Part shown: positions 44,468 to 51,773 of the stretch, in pieces | How positions within the stretch are numbered: position 1 is the stretch's first letter | Layout: each line of letters begins with the position of its first letter | Assembly (NCBI RefSeq): GCF_018069805.1 | Contig: NZ_JAGPYN010000008.1 | Coordinates: 1-64,000 of the forward strand | Direction of reading: 5' to 3' | DNA: 64,000 nucleotides | DNA from: Pseudoalteromonas ostreae | GTDB taxonomy: Bacteria; Pseudomonadota; Gammaproteobacteria; Enterobacterales; Alteromonadaceae | The notes under the pieces: generated by a model | The model's database searches: none | Told to the model about the DNA's origin: nothing | The model's input: only the letters and a program-made list of their open reading frames with translations | Program-made: the position numbers and the translations under genes

Positions 44468-45361
44468 TTAAGTGTCTGTTTTTTCAAAATGCGCAATTAG
44501 GCGCTCGAGTAACTTTCTAATCGCGATAGATTGATGTTTGCGAGAACGGTATATGGCGTAAATACCTAAGGACGCTGGCTCATAGTTGGGGAGCACATGA
44601 ACCAGCTTTTTATCATTGATCAACTGTTGTACGGCATGTTTAGGTTGTAAAGAGATACCGCGTCCTTTGAGTGCTGATTGAAGTAAGAGCATTGATTCAT
44701 TCGCACTGAAGTTGCCAGCGACTGAAGTAACAACCGCGAGTTCTTCTTTGTTGAAATGCCACAAACTTTTTCCAAAATTAGAATAAATTAAGCAATTATG
44801 TTTGGCCAAATCATCAGGGTAAACAGGGTAACCAAAACGATTTAGGTAATCTTCGGTGGCGCATAATACTGAGCGGCAACGACCCAGTGGGCGTGCAATG
44901 ATATTGGGGTCTAAGTCGTTGGTAATACGTATTGCTAGATCGATTCTATCTTCAACTAAATTAGTTACTTGGTTACTGATATGAATATCTATATGTACTT
45001 TGGGATACTCATCTAAAAACTGATCAATTACTGCTGGCAATAAATTAGCGGCGACAAATTGAGAGCAAGAAATACGGATCGACCCTTCAGGTTGTGCGAC
45101 ATGATCTTGCTCTAAAGGGATAGACACTTCTTTGGCTAAATCTAATAACGACAGACAATTTACAAAAGCTTTTTCACCTGCGGCGGTGAGCGTGAGTTTA
45201 CGCGTAGAGCGGTGTAATAACTGACTATTCGCCCAACCTTCCATTTCACTTAAGTACCTTGTTACCATCGAGCGCGACATATCTAACGAATGCGCTGCGC
45301 TGACCATACTACCTTGCTCGACAATTCTAACAAAGACTTGAGCTGCGGTGATCCTGTCCAT
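44468..45361 (-). CDS. LysR-family transcriptional regulator
   Basis: 297 residues. N-terminal winged helix (about 1-60: AAQVFVRIVEQGSMVSAAHSLDMSRSMVTRYL by position) and a LysR substrate-binding domain (about 88-295). It resembles the DhcR/AaeR-like subgroup that ends with HFEK. It diverges from the DsbA-like gene with a 117-bp gap containing a perfect palindromic LysR-type site (45416-45434), so it probably regulates the three-gene set at 45479-47669. Confidence 0.93.
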   Translation of the reverse strand: MDRITAAQVFVRIVEQGSMVSAAHSLDMSRSMVTRYLSEMEGWANSQLLHRSTRKLTLTAAGEKAFVNCLSLLDLAKEVSIPLEQDHVAQPEGSIRISCSQFVAANLLPAVIDQFLDEYPKVHIDIHISNQVTNLVEDRIDLAIRITNDLDPNIIARPLGRCRSVLCATEDYLNRFGYPVYPDDLAKHNCLIYSNFGKSLWHFNKEELAVVTSVAGNFSANESMLLLQSALKGRGISLQPKHAVQQLINDKKLVHVLPNYEPASLGIYAIYRSRKHQSIAIRKLLERLIAHFEKTDT

Positions 45362-45415
45362 TTTAATTCCTATATGTTCGATATATGCAATTAACTATTG
45401 CCTGTTGTGATGTTT

Positions 45416-45434
45416 ATTGCAACATATTTGCAAT
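45416..45434. promoter_or_regulatory. candidate LysR operator
   Basis: ATTGCAACATATTTGCAAT: 7-bp perfect inverted arms around a 5-bp spacer, fitting the T-N11-A pattern of LysR sites. It lies in the divergent promoter region. Confidence 0.55.
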
Positions 45435-45478
45435 TTATACTTGTTTCATAAATTTAATACTGCTGACAGGAAAATAAA

Positions 45479-46126
45479 ATGAAGACCTTGCATTTCATTA
45501 TGGATCCGCAGTGTGGTTGGTGTTATGCCGTCGCACCGCTGATTGATGAGCTTACTCAATTAACAACAATAGATATTAAGCTGTATGGCGGCGGCTTATT
45601 TTCAGGGGCTAATAAACGTCAGTTATCAGCTGATTTTCATCAGCAAATAATCGCCATGGATAACAGGATCACGAGTTTAACGGGGCAAGTATTTAGTCCA
45701 ACTTATTATGAAACGCTATTAGATGATAAGCAGCGAATTTTAGATTCAGATACGCCGATCACGGCGCTATTAGCTGGTGGATCGTTAGGTATTAATACTG
45801 TTGCCATGCTGCATAGAATGCAAGTTGATCAATTTGTACTTGGCCGTTCTCAGTCTGATATAGCTAATTTAGCTAACATAGCCACTCAACTTGGTGCTAG
45901 CTCTGGGGCTTTTTTAAATGCATTTGACCTTTTTAGTGGCGAAAAAACGCAGCAGCAAATAATTAAAGCGCGGCAGATGTTGAATTTAGTTGGCGGTAGT
46001 GGGTTTCCAACACTTGCGTTTGAGCACGGCGATGGCGCATTTACGAAATTAGACCACTCGCGTTATTACGCTCAGCCACAGCAGTGGTTAGCTTATGTAA
46101 AACACTTAATTAATACCATTGATTAA
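45479..46126 (+). CDS. DsbA-family thioredoxin-fold protein (cytoplasmic, FrnE-like)
   Basis: 215 residues of the DsbA/FrnE thioredoxin fold with a helical insertion. The active site is CGWC in MDPQCGWCYAVAP (residues 12-15). The cis-proline loop is GGSGFPTLAFE near residue 182. There is no signal peptide, so it should act in the cytoplasm. AGGAAAATAAA precedes the ATG. It is the first gene of the set that diverges from the LysR gene. Confidence 0.88.
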   Translation: MKTLHFIMDPQCGWCYAVAPLIDELTQLTTIDIKLYGGGLFSGANKRQLSADFHQQIIAMDNRITSLTGQVFSPTYYETLLDDKQRILDSDTPITALLAGGSLGINTVAMLHRMQVDQFVLGRSQSDIANLANIATQLGASSGAFLNAFDLFSGEKTQQQIIKARQMLNLVGGSGFPTLAFEHGDGAFTKLDHSRYYAQPQQWLAYVKHLINTID

Positions 46127-46193
46127 CCAATAATTTTATACGTTTAAAAACACCCAATTTACTCGCTAAATGAGCGATATTTTAGAGGCTACT

Positions 46194-47075
46194 ATGACAT
46201 TTTTATCTAAATTAATTCAGGCAAGCACGCTTGCTACAATGATGGCAGTATCTGCCAATGCAGTTAGTGCAACACTTGAAACCAGTGTGTTTAATCCACA
46301 ACAAAAAAGCACGTTCCCAGTTAGTTCGGTGTTGATCAGCGGTCCAACCGAAGCGGTTTTAGTTGATGCGCAATTTCAGCGCAATGATGCACAATCAGTG
46401 GTTGAGTTGATTAAAAAATCAGGTAAAAAATTAACCACTATTTACATTAGTCATGGTGATCCTGACTATTATTTTGGCTTAGACGTGATCACCGAGGCCT
46501 ATCCTGATGCTAAGGTATTATCAACTGCTAAAACCCGAGATTATATTAAAGCGTCAATGGCGCCTAAAAAGGCTTATTGGGGGCCAATTCTTAAAGAAAA
46601 CGCACCGCAAAAACTGGTTTTGCCAGAAGTATTGCAAGGCGACACCTTATTGGTTGATGGTGAAAAAGTGAATATTGTTGGTCTTGACGGTCATGATCCG
46701 AAACATACTTTTGTATGGATCCCTTCGACTAAAACTATGTTGGGTGGTGTTGTGGTATTTAACAACATGCATGTTTTTTTAGCAGATACGCAAACACCTG
46801 AATCACGTCAAAATTGGTATAAAACCCTGGATGTTATTGAGCAGCTGCATCCTAAAACTGTGATCTCTGGTCATATGTTAGGTGATAAGCCATTGACTAT
46901 TGAAGCGGTGCACTTTACTCGCAAATACATTCAAGACTTTGAAGCTGCAGCCAAGTCTTCAGCTAATTCAAGTGAATTAATGAGTAAAATGAAAGCAAGC
47001 TATCCAAATATTGGCGGCGATAGCGTATTGGCGTTAAGTGCCAAAGTTATTATGGGCGAGATGCCTTGGGGCTAA
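46194..47075 (+). CDS. exported metallo-beta-lactamase-fold hydrolase
   Basis: About 293 residues. I start it at MTFLSKLIQAS, 24 bases inside the longest ORF, because GAGG precedes it and a clean signal peptide follows (ending ANAVSA). The MBL-fold metal motif reads SHGDPDYYFG instead of H-x-H-x-D-H: the second histidine is replaced by proline-flanked aspartate. The later histidines are in LDGHDPKHT and ISGHMLG. The metal site may therefore be mononuclear or altered. It follows the DsbA-like gene by about 70 bp and shares its regulation. Confidence 0.85.
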   Translation: MTFLSKLIQASTLATMMAVSANAVSATLETSVFNPQQKSTFPVSSVLISGPTEAVLVDAQFQRNDAQSVVELIKKSGKKLTTIYISHGDPDYYFGLDVITEAYPDAKVLSTAKTRDYIKASMAPKKAYWGPILKENAPQKLVLPEVLQGDTLLVDGEKVNIVGLDGHDPKHTFVWIPSTKTMLGGVVVFNNMHVFLADTQTPESRQNWYKTLDVIEQLHPKTVISGHMLGDKPLTIEAVHFTRKYIQDFEAAAKSSANSSELMSKMKASYPNIGGDSVLALSAKVIMGEMPWG

Positions 47076-47159
47076 TTACTACAGCTTAAATTTATTTAGG
47101 CTTTTCAAGCTGCTTGCAGTTTGAAAGGTCTGTTCAACTCTTTGTACAGGCTTCATTTG

Positions 47160-47669
47160 ATGGGGGAAATTCAGCGAGTGATCACGATAGTAATGGCTTT
47201 GGCTATGCTTCAAGCATGCAGTACCACTGCCAAAATATCGTCATTAGAACATTACAATAGTTTTAATCTGGAGACTAAATCGATGACCAATCTTGATATT
47301 GTAAAAAGTACTTATGAAGGCAAGACCTCAGAAGAAAACGGTAAAAACCTCAAGCGTTATATAACAAACGAAACACAATGGACGGAAGCCGCTGGTTTTC
47401 CATATGCCGGAACCTACCAAGGCTTTGATGAAATTGAAAAAAATGTATTTGTACGGTTAGGCAGTGAATGGAATGGTTATAATTTTGCGGTAGAAGACTA
47501 TGTTGCTGCTGGCGACAAGGTGTTTGCTTATGGCAGCTATAGCGGAACTAATAAAGCCACAGGCAAATTTTTTAAGGCCCGAGTCGCTCATTTATGGATA
47601 CTCAAAGAGGGTAAGATCATCAGTTTTGAACAATTTGTTGATAGTAAAACCGTTAGCAATGTCATGTAA
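47160..47669 (+). CDS. SnoaL/NTF2-like protein, probably a lipoprotein
   Basis: About 169 residues from ATG 47160. The first 22 residues resemble a lipoprotein signal ending in the lipobox LQAC (MALAMLQACSTT). The rest is an NTF2/SnoaL cone fold (about 40-165: GFPYAGTYQGFDEIEK, FAYGSYSGTNKATGK, FEQFVDSKTV). An internal ATG at 47283 with GGAG upstream would yield a 128-residue cytoplasmic SnoaL protein; both starts are plausible. Third gene of the LysR-linked set. Confidence 0.75.
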   Translation: MGEIQRVITIVMALAMLQACSTTAKISSLEHYNSFNLETKSMTNLDIVKSTYEGKTSEENGKNLKRYITNETQWTEAAGFPYAGTYQGFDEIEKNVFVRLGSEWNGYNFAVEDYVAAGDKVFAYGSYSGTNKATGKFFKARVAHLWILKEGKIISFEQFVDSKTVSNVM

Positions 47670-47736
47670 AAAGTAGTTTTTTAATTACAACTACAAGTAT
47701 GTCATCGGTGCGCTTTTATTTCGTACTCACGTGCAT

Positions 47737-47764
47737 AAAAAAGCGTTGCCAATAGGCAACGCTT
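47737..47764 (-). terminator. terminator of bcp
   Basis: AAGCGTTGCC-AATA-GGCAACGCTT, with a run of A on the + strand before it, gives a U-tract in the reverse-strand transcript. It lies 30 bp after the bcp stop. Confidence 0.85.
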
Positions 47765-47793
47765 AAGTTCAACTCTGTAGTACCTAGCACCGA

Positions 47794-48270
47794 TTATTTA
47801 GTTAAATAATCCAGTACCACTTGATGATGGTCTTTGGTTTTAAATTTATCGAAAAAGTGCTTTATTGTTCCGTCTTGGTCGATCAAGAAGCTTAAACGGT
47901 GAATACCGTCGTACTCTTTACCCATAAACTTTTTGTAACCCCATACGCCGAATGCTTCTGCAATCGCGTGATCTTCGTCTGAAAGTAGGTCAAAGTTTAA
48001 TTCTTTTTTGGTTTCAAAGTTCTTTAATTTTTTTACCGGATCAGGGCTGATACCAACCACGCGGGTATTTAGCTGTGCTAACACGGCTTTTTCATCACGT
48101 AAGTTTTCAGCTTGCACGGTGCAACCAGGTGTTGATGCTTTTGGATAAAAGTACACTAATACTTGCTGCTCTTTTAACAGCTCTGCAAGGACGATTGTTT
48201 CGCCATCTTGGTTTTGTAAACTAAAAGCGGGGGCTTTGTCGCCGGCTTGTAATGGATTAATGGTGTTCAT
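47794..48270 (-). CDS. bcp: thioredoxin-dependent thiol peroxidase (peroxiredoxin Q)
   Basis: 158 residues of the BCP/PrxQ family that reduces hydroperoxides with thioredoxin. The peroxidatic cysteine is in FYPKASTPGCTVQAENLRDE. The position five residues on, where E. coli Bcp has its resolving cysteine, is glutamate here (QAENL rather than QACGL). It would therefore work by a one-cysteine mechanism or use another thiol. It is 10 bp downstream of gcvR, the same pair as in E. coli. Confidence 0.95.
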   Translation of the reverse strand: MNTINPLQAGDKAPAFSLQNQDGETIVLAELLKEQQVLVYFYPKASTPGCTVQAENLRDEKAVLAQLNTRVVGISPDPVKKLKNFETKKELNFDLLSDEDHAIAEAFGVWGYKKFMGKEYDGIHRLSFLIDQDGTIKHFFDKFKTKDHHQVVLDYLTK

Positions 48271-48280
48271 GCTTTGCTCC

Positions 48281-48814
48281 TTAGCGAATGCGTCGAAATA
48301 TGTAGTCTACGTTTAGAGTACGTGACAAATCTTCAAATTGAACTTTAAACGTATCAATGTCAACCTCAACAGGGATGTTAAACTCCAGTTCACAGCGCAT
48401 TTTTGTATCTTTCTCTTCGTCATAGGTATCTGACTTTAAAGAACAAATACTAATTTGGTTGTCGGCAAAAAAGCGGGTGACTTTACTTAACGTACCCGGC
48501 GTATCGATACCTGTATATTCGAGGGTGTAGCCGGCACAAAACTCACTTTGGGTATGACTGGCTGTACGCTTCATCATCGTGAGTAAGCCCAGCTCCATAC
48601 CTTTAAGGGGCAGGGTGTGTTCAATGCGGCTGATTGCCGACATATCACCAGATAACAGCATAATAAATGTAAATTCATTACCTAAGATGGCAATGCGACT
48701 ATCAATAATATTACAGTGACAGTCACTGACTAATTGGGTTAATTCACTGACAATACCAGGGCGATCATCGCCAATGGCAGTTAAAACGATCTGATGATTT
48801 GAAAAAGTAGTCAT
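48281..48814 (-). CDS. gcvR: glycine cleavage system transcriptional repressor
   Basis: 177 residues with two ACT domains (about 8-75, VLTAIGDDRPGIVSEL; about 92-172, YTLEYTGIDTPGTLSKVTRFF by position). GcvR has no DNA-binding domain; it binds the activator GcvA with glycine and blocks gcv operon expression. Length and gene order (gcvR-bcp) match the gammaproteobacterial norm. On the other side dapA is expected but absent. Confidence 0.93.
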   Translation of the reverse strand: MTTFSNHQIVLTAIGDDRPGIVSELTQLVSDCHCNIIDSRIAILGNEFTFIMLLSGDMSAISRIEHTLPLKGMELGLLTMMKRTASHTQSEFCAGYTLEYTGIDTPGTLSKVTRFFADNQISICSLKSDTYDEEKDTKMRCELEFNIPVEVDIDTFKVQFEDLSRTLNVDYIFRRIR

Positions 48815-49167
48815 GAATTCAAGTACCTAGGTTATATTATTAATAATAATCAGAGTAAGCAAAGCCGGCAATTACTACCACACGGCGGCGAAGTTTAACA
48901 TAAAACAAGCGCTAAACTATAGGCTGAGATAATTAAGCTGTTATTAAAGCACGGTGTTTCTTGTTTTTAGTGGCATGGGAAAGTACCATAGTTAAAATTT
49001 TGCATTATTAATTGGCTGGCATTTACGTTTAGTCATATCCCAAAGTAACGGGTTTTGCATAAAAACAAGATACGTAAAGTTAATATTGACTTTACACTGA
49101 ACCAAATCGGCATAACCCACTCATATATTTGTTAAAACAATTAAGGGTATGCTAAGGAGAATTATCT
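48815..49167. other. gap between gcvR and bamC
   Basis: About 350 bp with no ORF. It holds divergent promoters for gcvR and bamC. In many gammaproteobacteria dapA lies here upstream of bamC; no trace of dapA is seen. Confidence 0.6.
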
Positions 49168-50229
49168 GTGCAGTATTGGATCCCAAAAGCGCTTGCTGTA
49201 AGCGTATTGGTTAGCTTGTCAGGGTGTGGTGTGTTCACTGATGAAGCGCATCAAAAACGTAATTACCGTGCCAGTGAGCCGGTAAAAGTGCCTGAACAAT
49301 TGGCTCAGCCAGCTTTAGACCCCATTTATAAAATGGAAGTGGCGGAATATGACAATAATCCGGATTCAACAAACTATCGTCCGCCAGCACAGGTATTAAC
49401 CGTTGCTAAAGGCAGCTGGGTTGAAGAAGGAGATAAACAAGCACGCGTATATTTTGATAAAAATGACGGTATTGCAGATTTAAATGAGTTTATTTGGGAT
49501 TCAGTGCACGCTGTATTAACTGAGCACCAAACAAAGCCAATCAAACAAGATAAGTCATTAGGTTTAATCGAAACTAACTGGTATGCCATTATTAAACCTG
49601 AAGAAGGTTGGTTATGGGATAGCGATACCGCGGTATCTGAGCAACGTTTTATTTTTACTATTGAAGAGAAATCGCATCAACGTACGGCTTCGTTAAGCGC
49701 TAAGCTAGCTGAATACAAAAGTAAAGATGTGCCATTGACGCCAATTTTACAACAACAGTTAGAAGTGCGTGCACTAAACCAAGTTGTTGCTGAGTTTGAT
49801 TACCGCTATCGTCAACTTGAAGTTGAAATCCGTAAACAACAAGGTATTATTTCGTTGGAAATGGGCTTTGACAATAAAGGTAATGCGGCACTGGTAACTG
49901 AACAAGATTACTCAGTCATATTCGATCGTTTCTCAGGGTTCCTTGAGCGCCTATCGTTTACAATTGTTGAAATTGATCAAGAACGTGGTTTGATCACGGC
50001 TGATTACAACAAGCCTGAATCAAGTGTTTGGGATTCAATTTGGGGTGAAGAACTTGCTGAATTGCCGATTGAAAACGGCCAATATCAAATATTAGTCAGT
50101 CGTACCAAAGAAGGTGGTACTAGCTTAACGTGGATGGACGATGAAGGCACAACGTTAGAGCCAGGTACTATGAGTGACTTACAACAAGCGTTAGAAAGTG
50201 CTTTGCGCCAACGCGGAATTAAAATTTAA
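49168..50229 (+). CDS. bamC: outer membrane protein assembly factor BamC
   Basis: A 353-residue lipoprotein of the BAM complex that inserts beta-barrel proteins in the outer membrane. The lipobox is LSGC (residues about 18-21, LSGCGVFTDE). After an unstructured N-terminal region come two helix-grip domains, the second including TSLTWMDDEGTTLEPGT. The start is GTG with AAGGAGA at correct spacing. A perfect terminator follows. Confidence 0.92.
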   Translation: MQYWIPKALAVSVLVSLSGCGVFTDEAHQKRNYRASEPVKVPEQLAQPALDPIYKMEVAEYDNNPDSTNYRPPAQVLTVAKGSWVEEGDKQARVYFDKNDGIADLNEFIWDSVHAVLTEHQTKPIKQDKSLGLIETNWYAIIKPEEGWLWDSDTAVSEQRFIFTIEEKSHQRTASLSAKLAEYKSKDVPLTPILQQQLEVRALNQVVAEFDYRYRQLEVEIRKQQGIISLEMGFDNKGNAALVTEQDYSVIFDRFSGFLERLSFTIVEIDQERGLITADYNKPESSVWDSIWGEELAELPIENGQYQILVSRTKEGGTSLTWMDDEGTTLEPGTMSDLQQALESALRQRGIKI

Positions 50230-50246
50230 TAATAAATAATAATAAC

Positions 50247-50278
50247 AGCACAAAAAGAGCTTTTGCTCTTTTTGTGCT
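50247..50278 (+). terminator. terminator of bamC
   Basis: A 14-pair perfect stem, AGCACAAAAAGAGC, loop TTTT, and its complement, 18 bp after the stop codon; the right arm supplies the U-rich run. Confidence 0.85.
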
Positions 50279-50296
50279 TTCTACAGGTTGAAAACA

Positions 50297-51715
50297 ATGT
50301 CTAATCTAACTTCCTCTCACCCGCCGTTTGACTTTAAGGTATGGTTTAATTTTTTAGTTCCGTCATTGATTGGGGTTCTCTTATTCATGACTCCAGTGCC
50401 AATGGACGGAGCAATGACTATTCCTATCGCTGTTATGGCAAAAGCGGTGCAAGCACATATCACCTCGTATGCTGATGCGCTGATCACACTAATTATTTGT
50501 ACTACAGGTATTTTGTCATTTATTTTCAAGGTTTTTAAGCCTGCGATATTAATGAAATCTACTATTTTAAAGCATCTTTTTGATGTGCATTGGCTTTGGC
50601 TAATGATCCGTTTATTTGGTATGGCATTTATTATCTTAACGGTTTTAAGTATTAATAATCCGGATCTTAAATCGACGCTACCTGAGTTTTTAATTCCACT
50701 TCTCAATGGTATTACATCAGGCAGCACTGGTGGCTTAGTGCTAAAAGATTTATTACCGGTGTTATTTTCGGTATTTATTTTAGCAGGTTTATTACTGCCT
50801 TTATTGTTAAATTTTGGCTTACTTGAGTTAGTTGGCACGTTATTAACTAGAGTTATGCGGCCGTTATTTGGCGTGCCAGGGCGAAGTGCTGTTGATTGTG
50901 CTACATCGTGGTTAGGCGATGGTAGTGTGGGAATTTTAATGACCGCGCGCCAATATGAAGAAAAGCATTATACCCAGCGTGAAGCGGCGATTATCGGTAC
51001 TACGTTCTCCGCGGTATCAATTACGTTTTGTTTGGTGGTATTAGGCCAAGTAGGGCTGGAAAAATTATTTGCCCCGTTTTATTTAACGGTTTGTTTAGCT
51101 GGGGTTGTTGCTGCGCTGATCGTGCCACGTATACCGCCATTGAGCTTTAAAAAAGATATATATATTGATGGTAGTCAGCCCGATAAGCATAAAGAACGCG
51201 TGCCACATGGCAAAAATGTGTTCAACCATGCGCTACATGTAGCGCTGCACAAGGCTAAAAATTCACCGGGTTTTGCAGGCACCATGAAAGAAGGTATTTA
51301 TAACGCATTAGATATGGTGTTTGCAGTATTACCTGTGGTTATGGCTGTGGGTACGTTCGCATTGATTATTGCTGAATATACGCCAATATTTGCTTATTTA
51401 GGTAAACCTTTCATCCCATTTTTAGAGCTATTACAAATCCCTGAAGCAGAAGTCGCTGCGCAAACGATTATGGTTGGCTTTGCTGATATGTTTATTCCGT
51501 CAATCCTAGCTGCGGGCACTATTGAAAGTGATGTAACGCGATTTATCATTGCTGCAATGAGTGTAACTCAGTTGATTTATATGTCTGAAGTGGGCGCGCT
51601 TTTATTGGGCAGTAAAATACCGGTAAATATATTTGAATTGTTTGTAATATTTATTCTCAGAACCTTGATCACGTTACCCGTTATTGCCCTGATGGCACAT
51701 TGGCTGGTTGGCTGA
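50297..51715 (+). CDS. YjiH-type nucleoside-recognition/gate membrane protein
   Basis: About 472 residues with ten or more membrane segments, including two Gate (nucleoside recognition) domains: VDCATSWLGDGSVGILM and VGFADMFIPSILAAG. The YjiH family is uncharacterised; related Gate proteins transport or sense nucleosides and ions. The ATG at 50297 follows CAGGTTG; a TTG three codons earlier is less likely. It is monocistronic with its own terminator. Confidence 0.83.
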   Translation: MSNLTSSHPPFDFKVWFNFLVPSLIGVLLFMTPVPMDGAMTIPIAVMAKAVQAHITSYADALITLIICTTGILSFIFKVFKPAILMKSTILKHLFDVHWLWLMIRLFGMAFIILTVLSINNPDLKSTLPEFLIPLLNGITSGSTGGLVLKDLLPVLFSVFILAGLLLPLLLNFGLLELVGTLLTRVMRPLFGVPGRSAVDCATSWLGDGSVGILMTARQYEEKHYTQREAAIIGTTFSAVSITFCLVVLGQVGLEKLFAPFYLTVCLAGVVAALIVPRIPPLSFKKDIYIDGSQPDKHKERVPHGKNVFNHALHVALHKAKNSPGFAGTMKEGIYNALDMVFAVLPVVMAVGTFALIIAEYTPIFAYLGKPFIPFLELLQIPEAEVAAQTIMVGFADMFIPSILAAGTIESDVTRFIIAAMSVTQLIYMSEVGALLLGSKIPVNIFELFVIFILRTLITLPVIALMAHWLVG

Positions 51716-51736
51716 TTCGGTCTGTTGTTAATTTAT

Positions 51737-51764
51737 AAAAGCCCTGATTGTTCGGGGCTTTTTT
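51737..51764. terminator. terminator between YjiH-like and GGDEF-EAL genes
   Basis: AAAAGCCC...GGGGCTTTTTT with T- and A-tracts on the two sides serves both convergent genes. Confidence 0.85.
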
Positions 51765-51773
51765 ATGGTTGTT

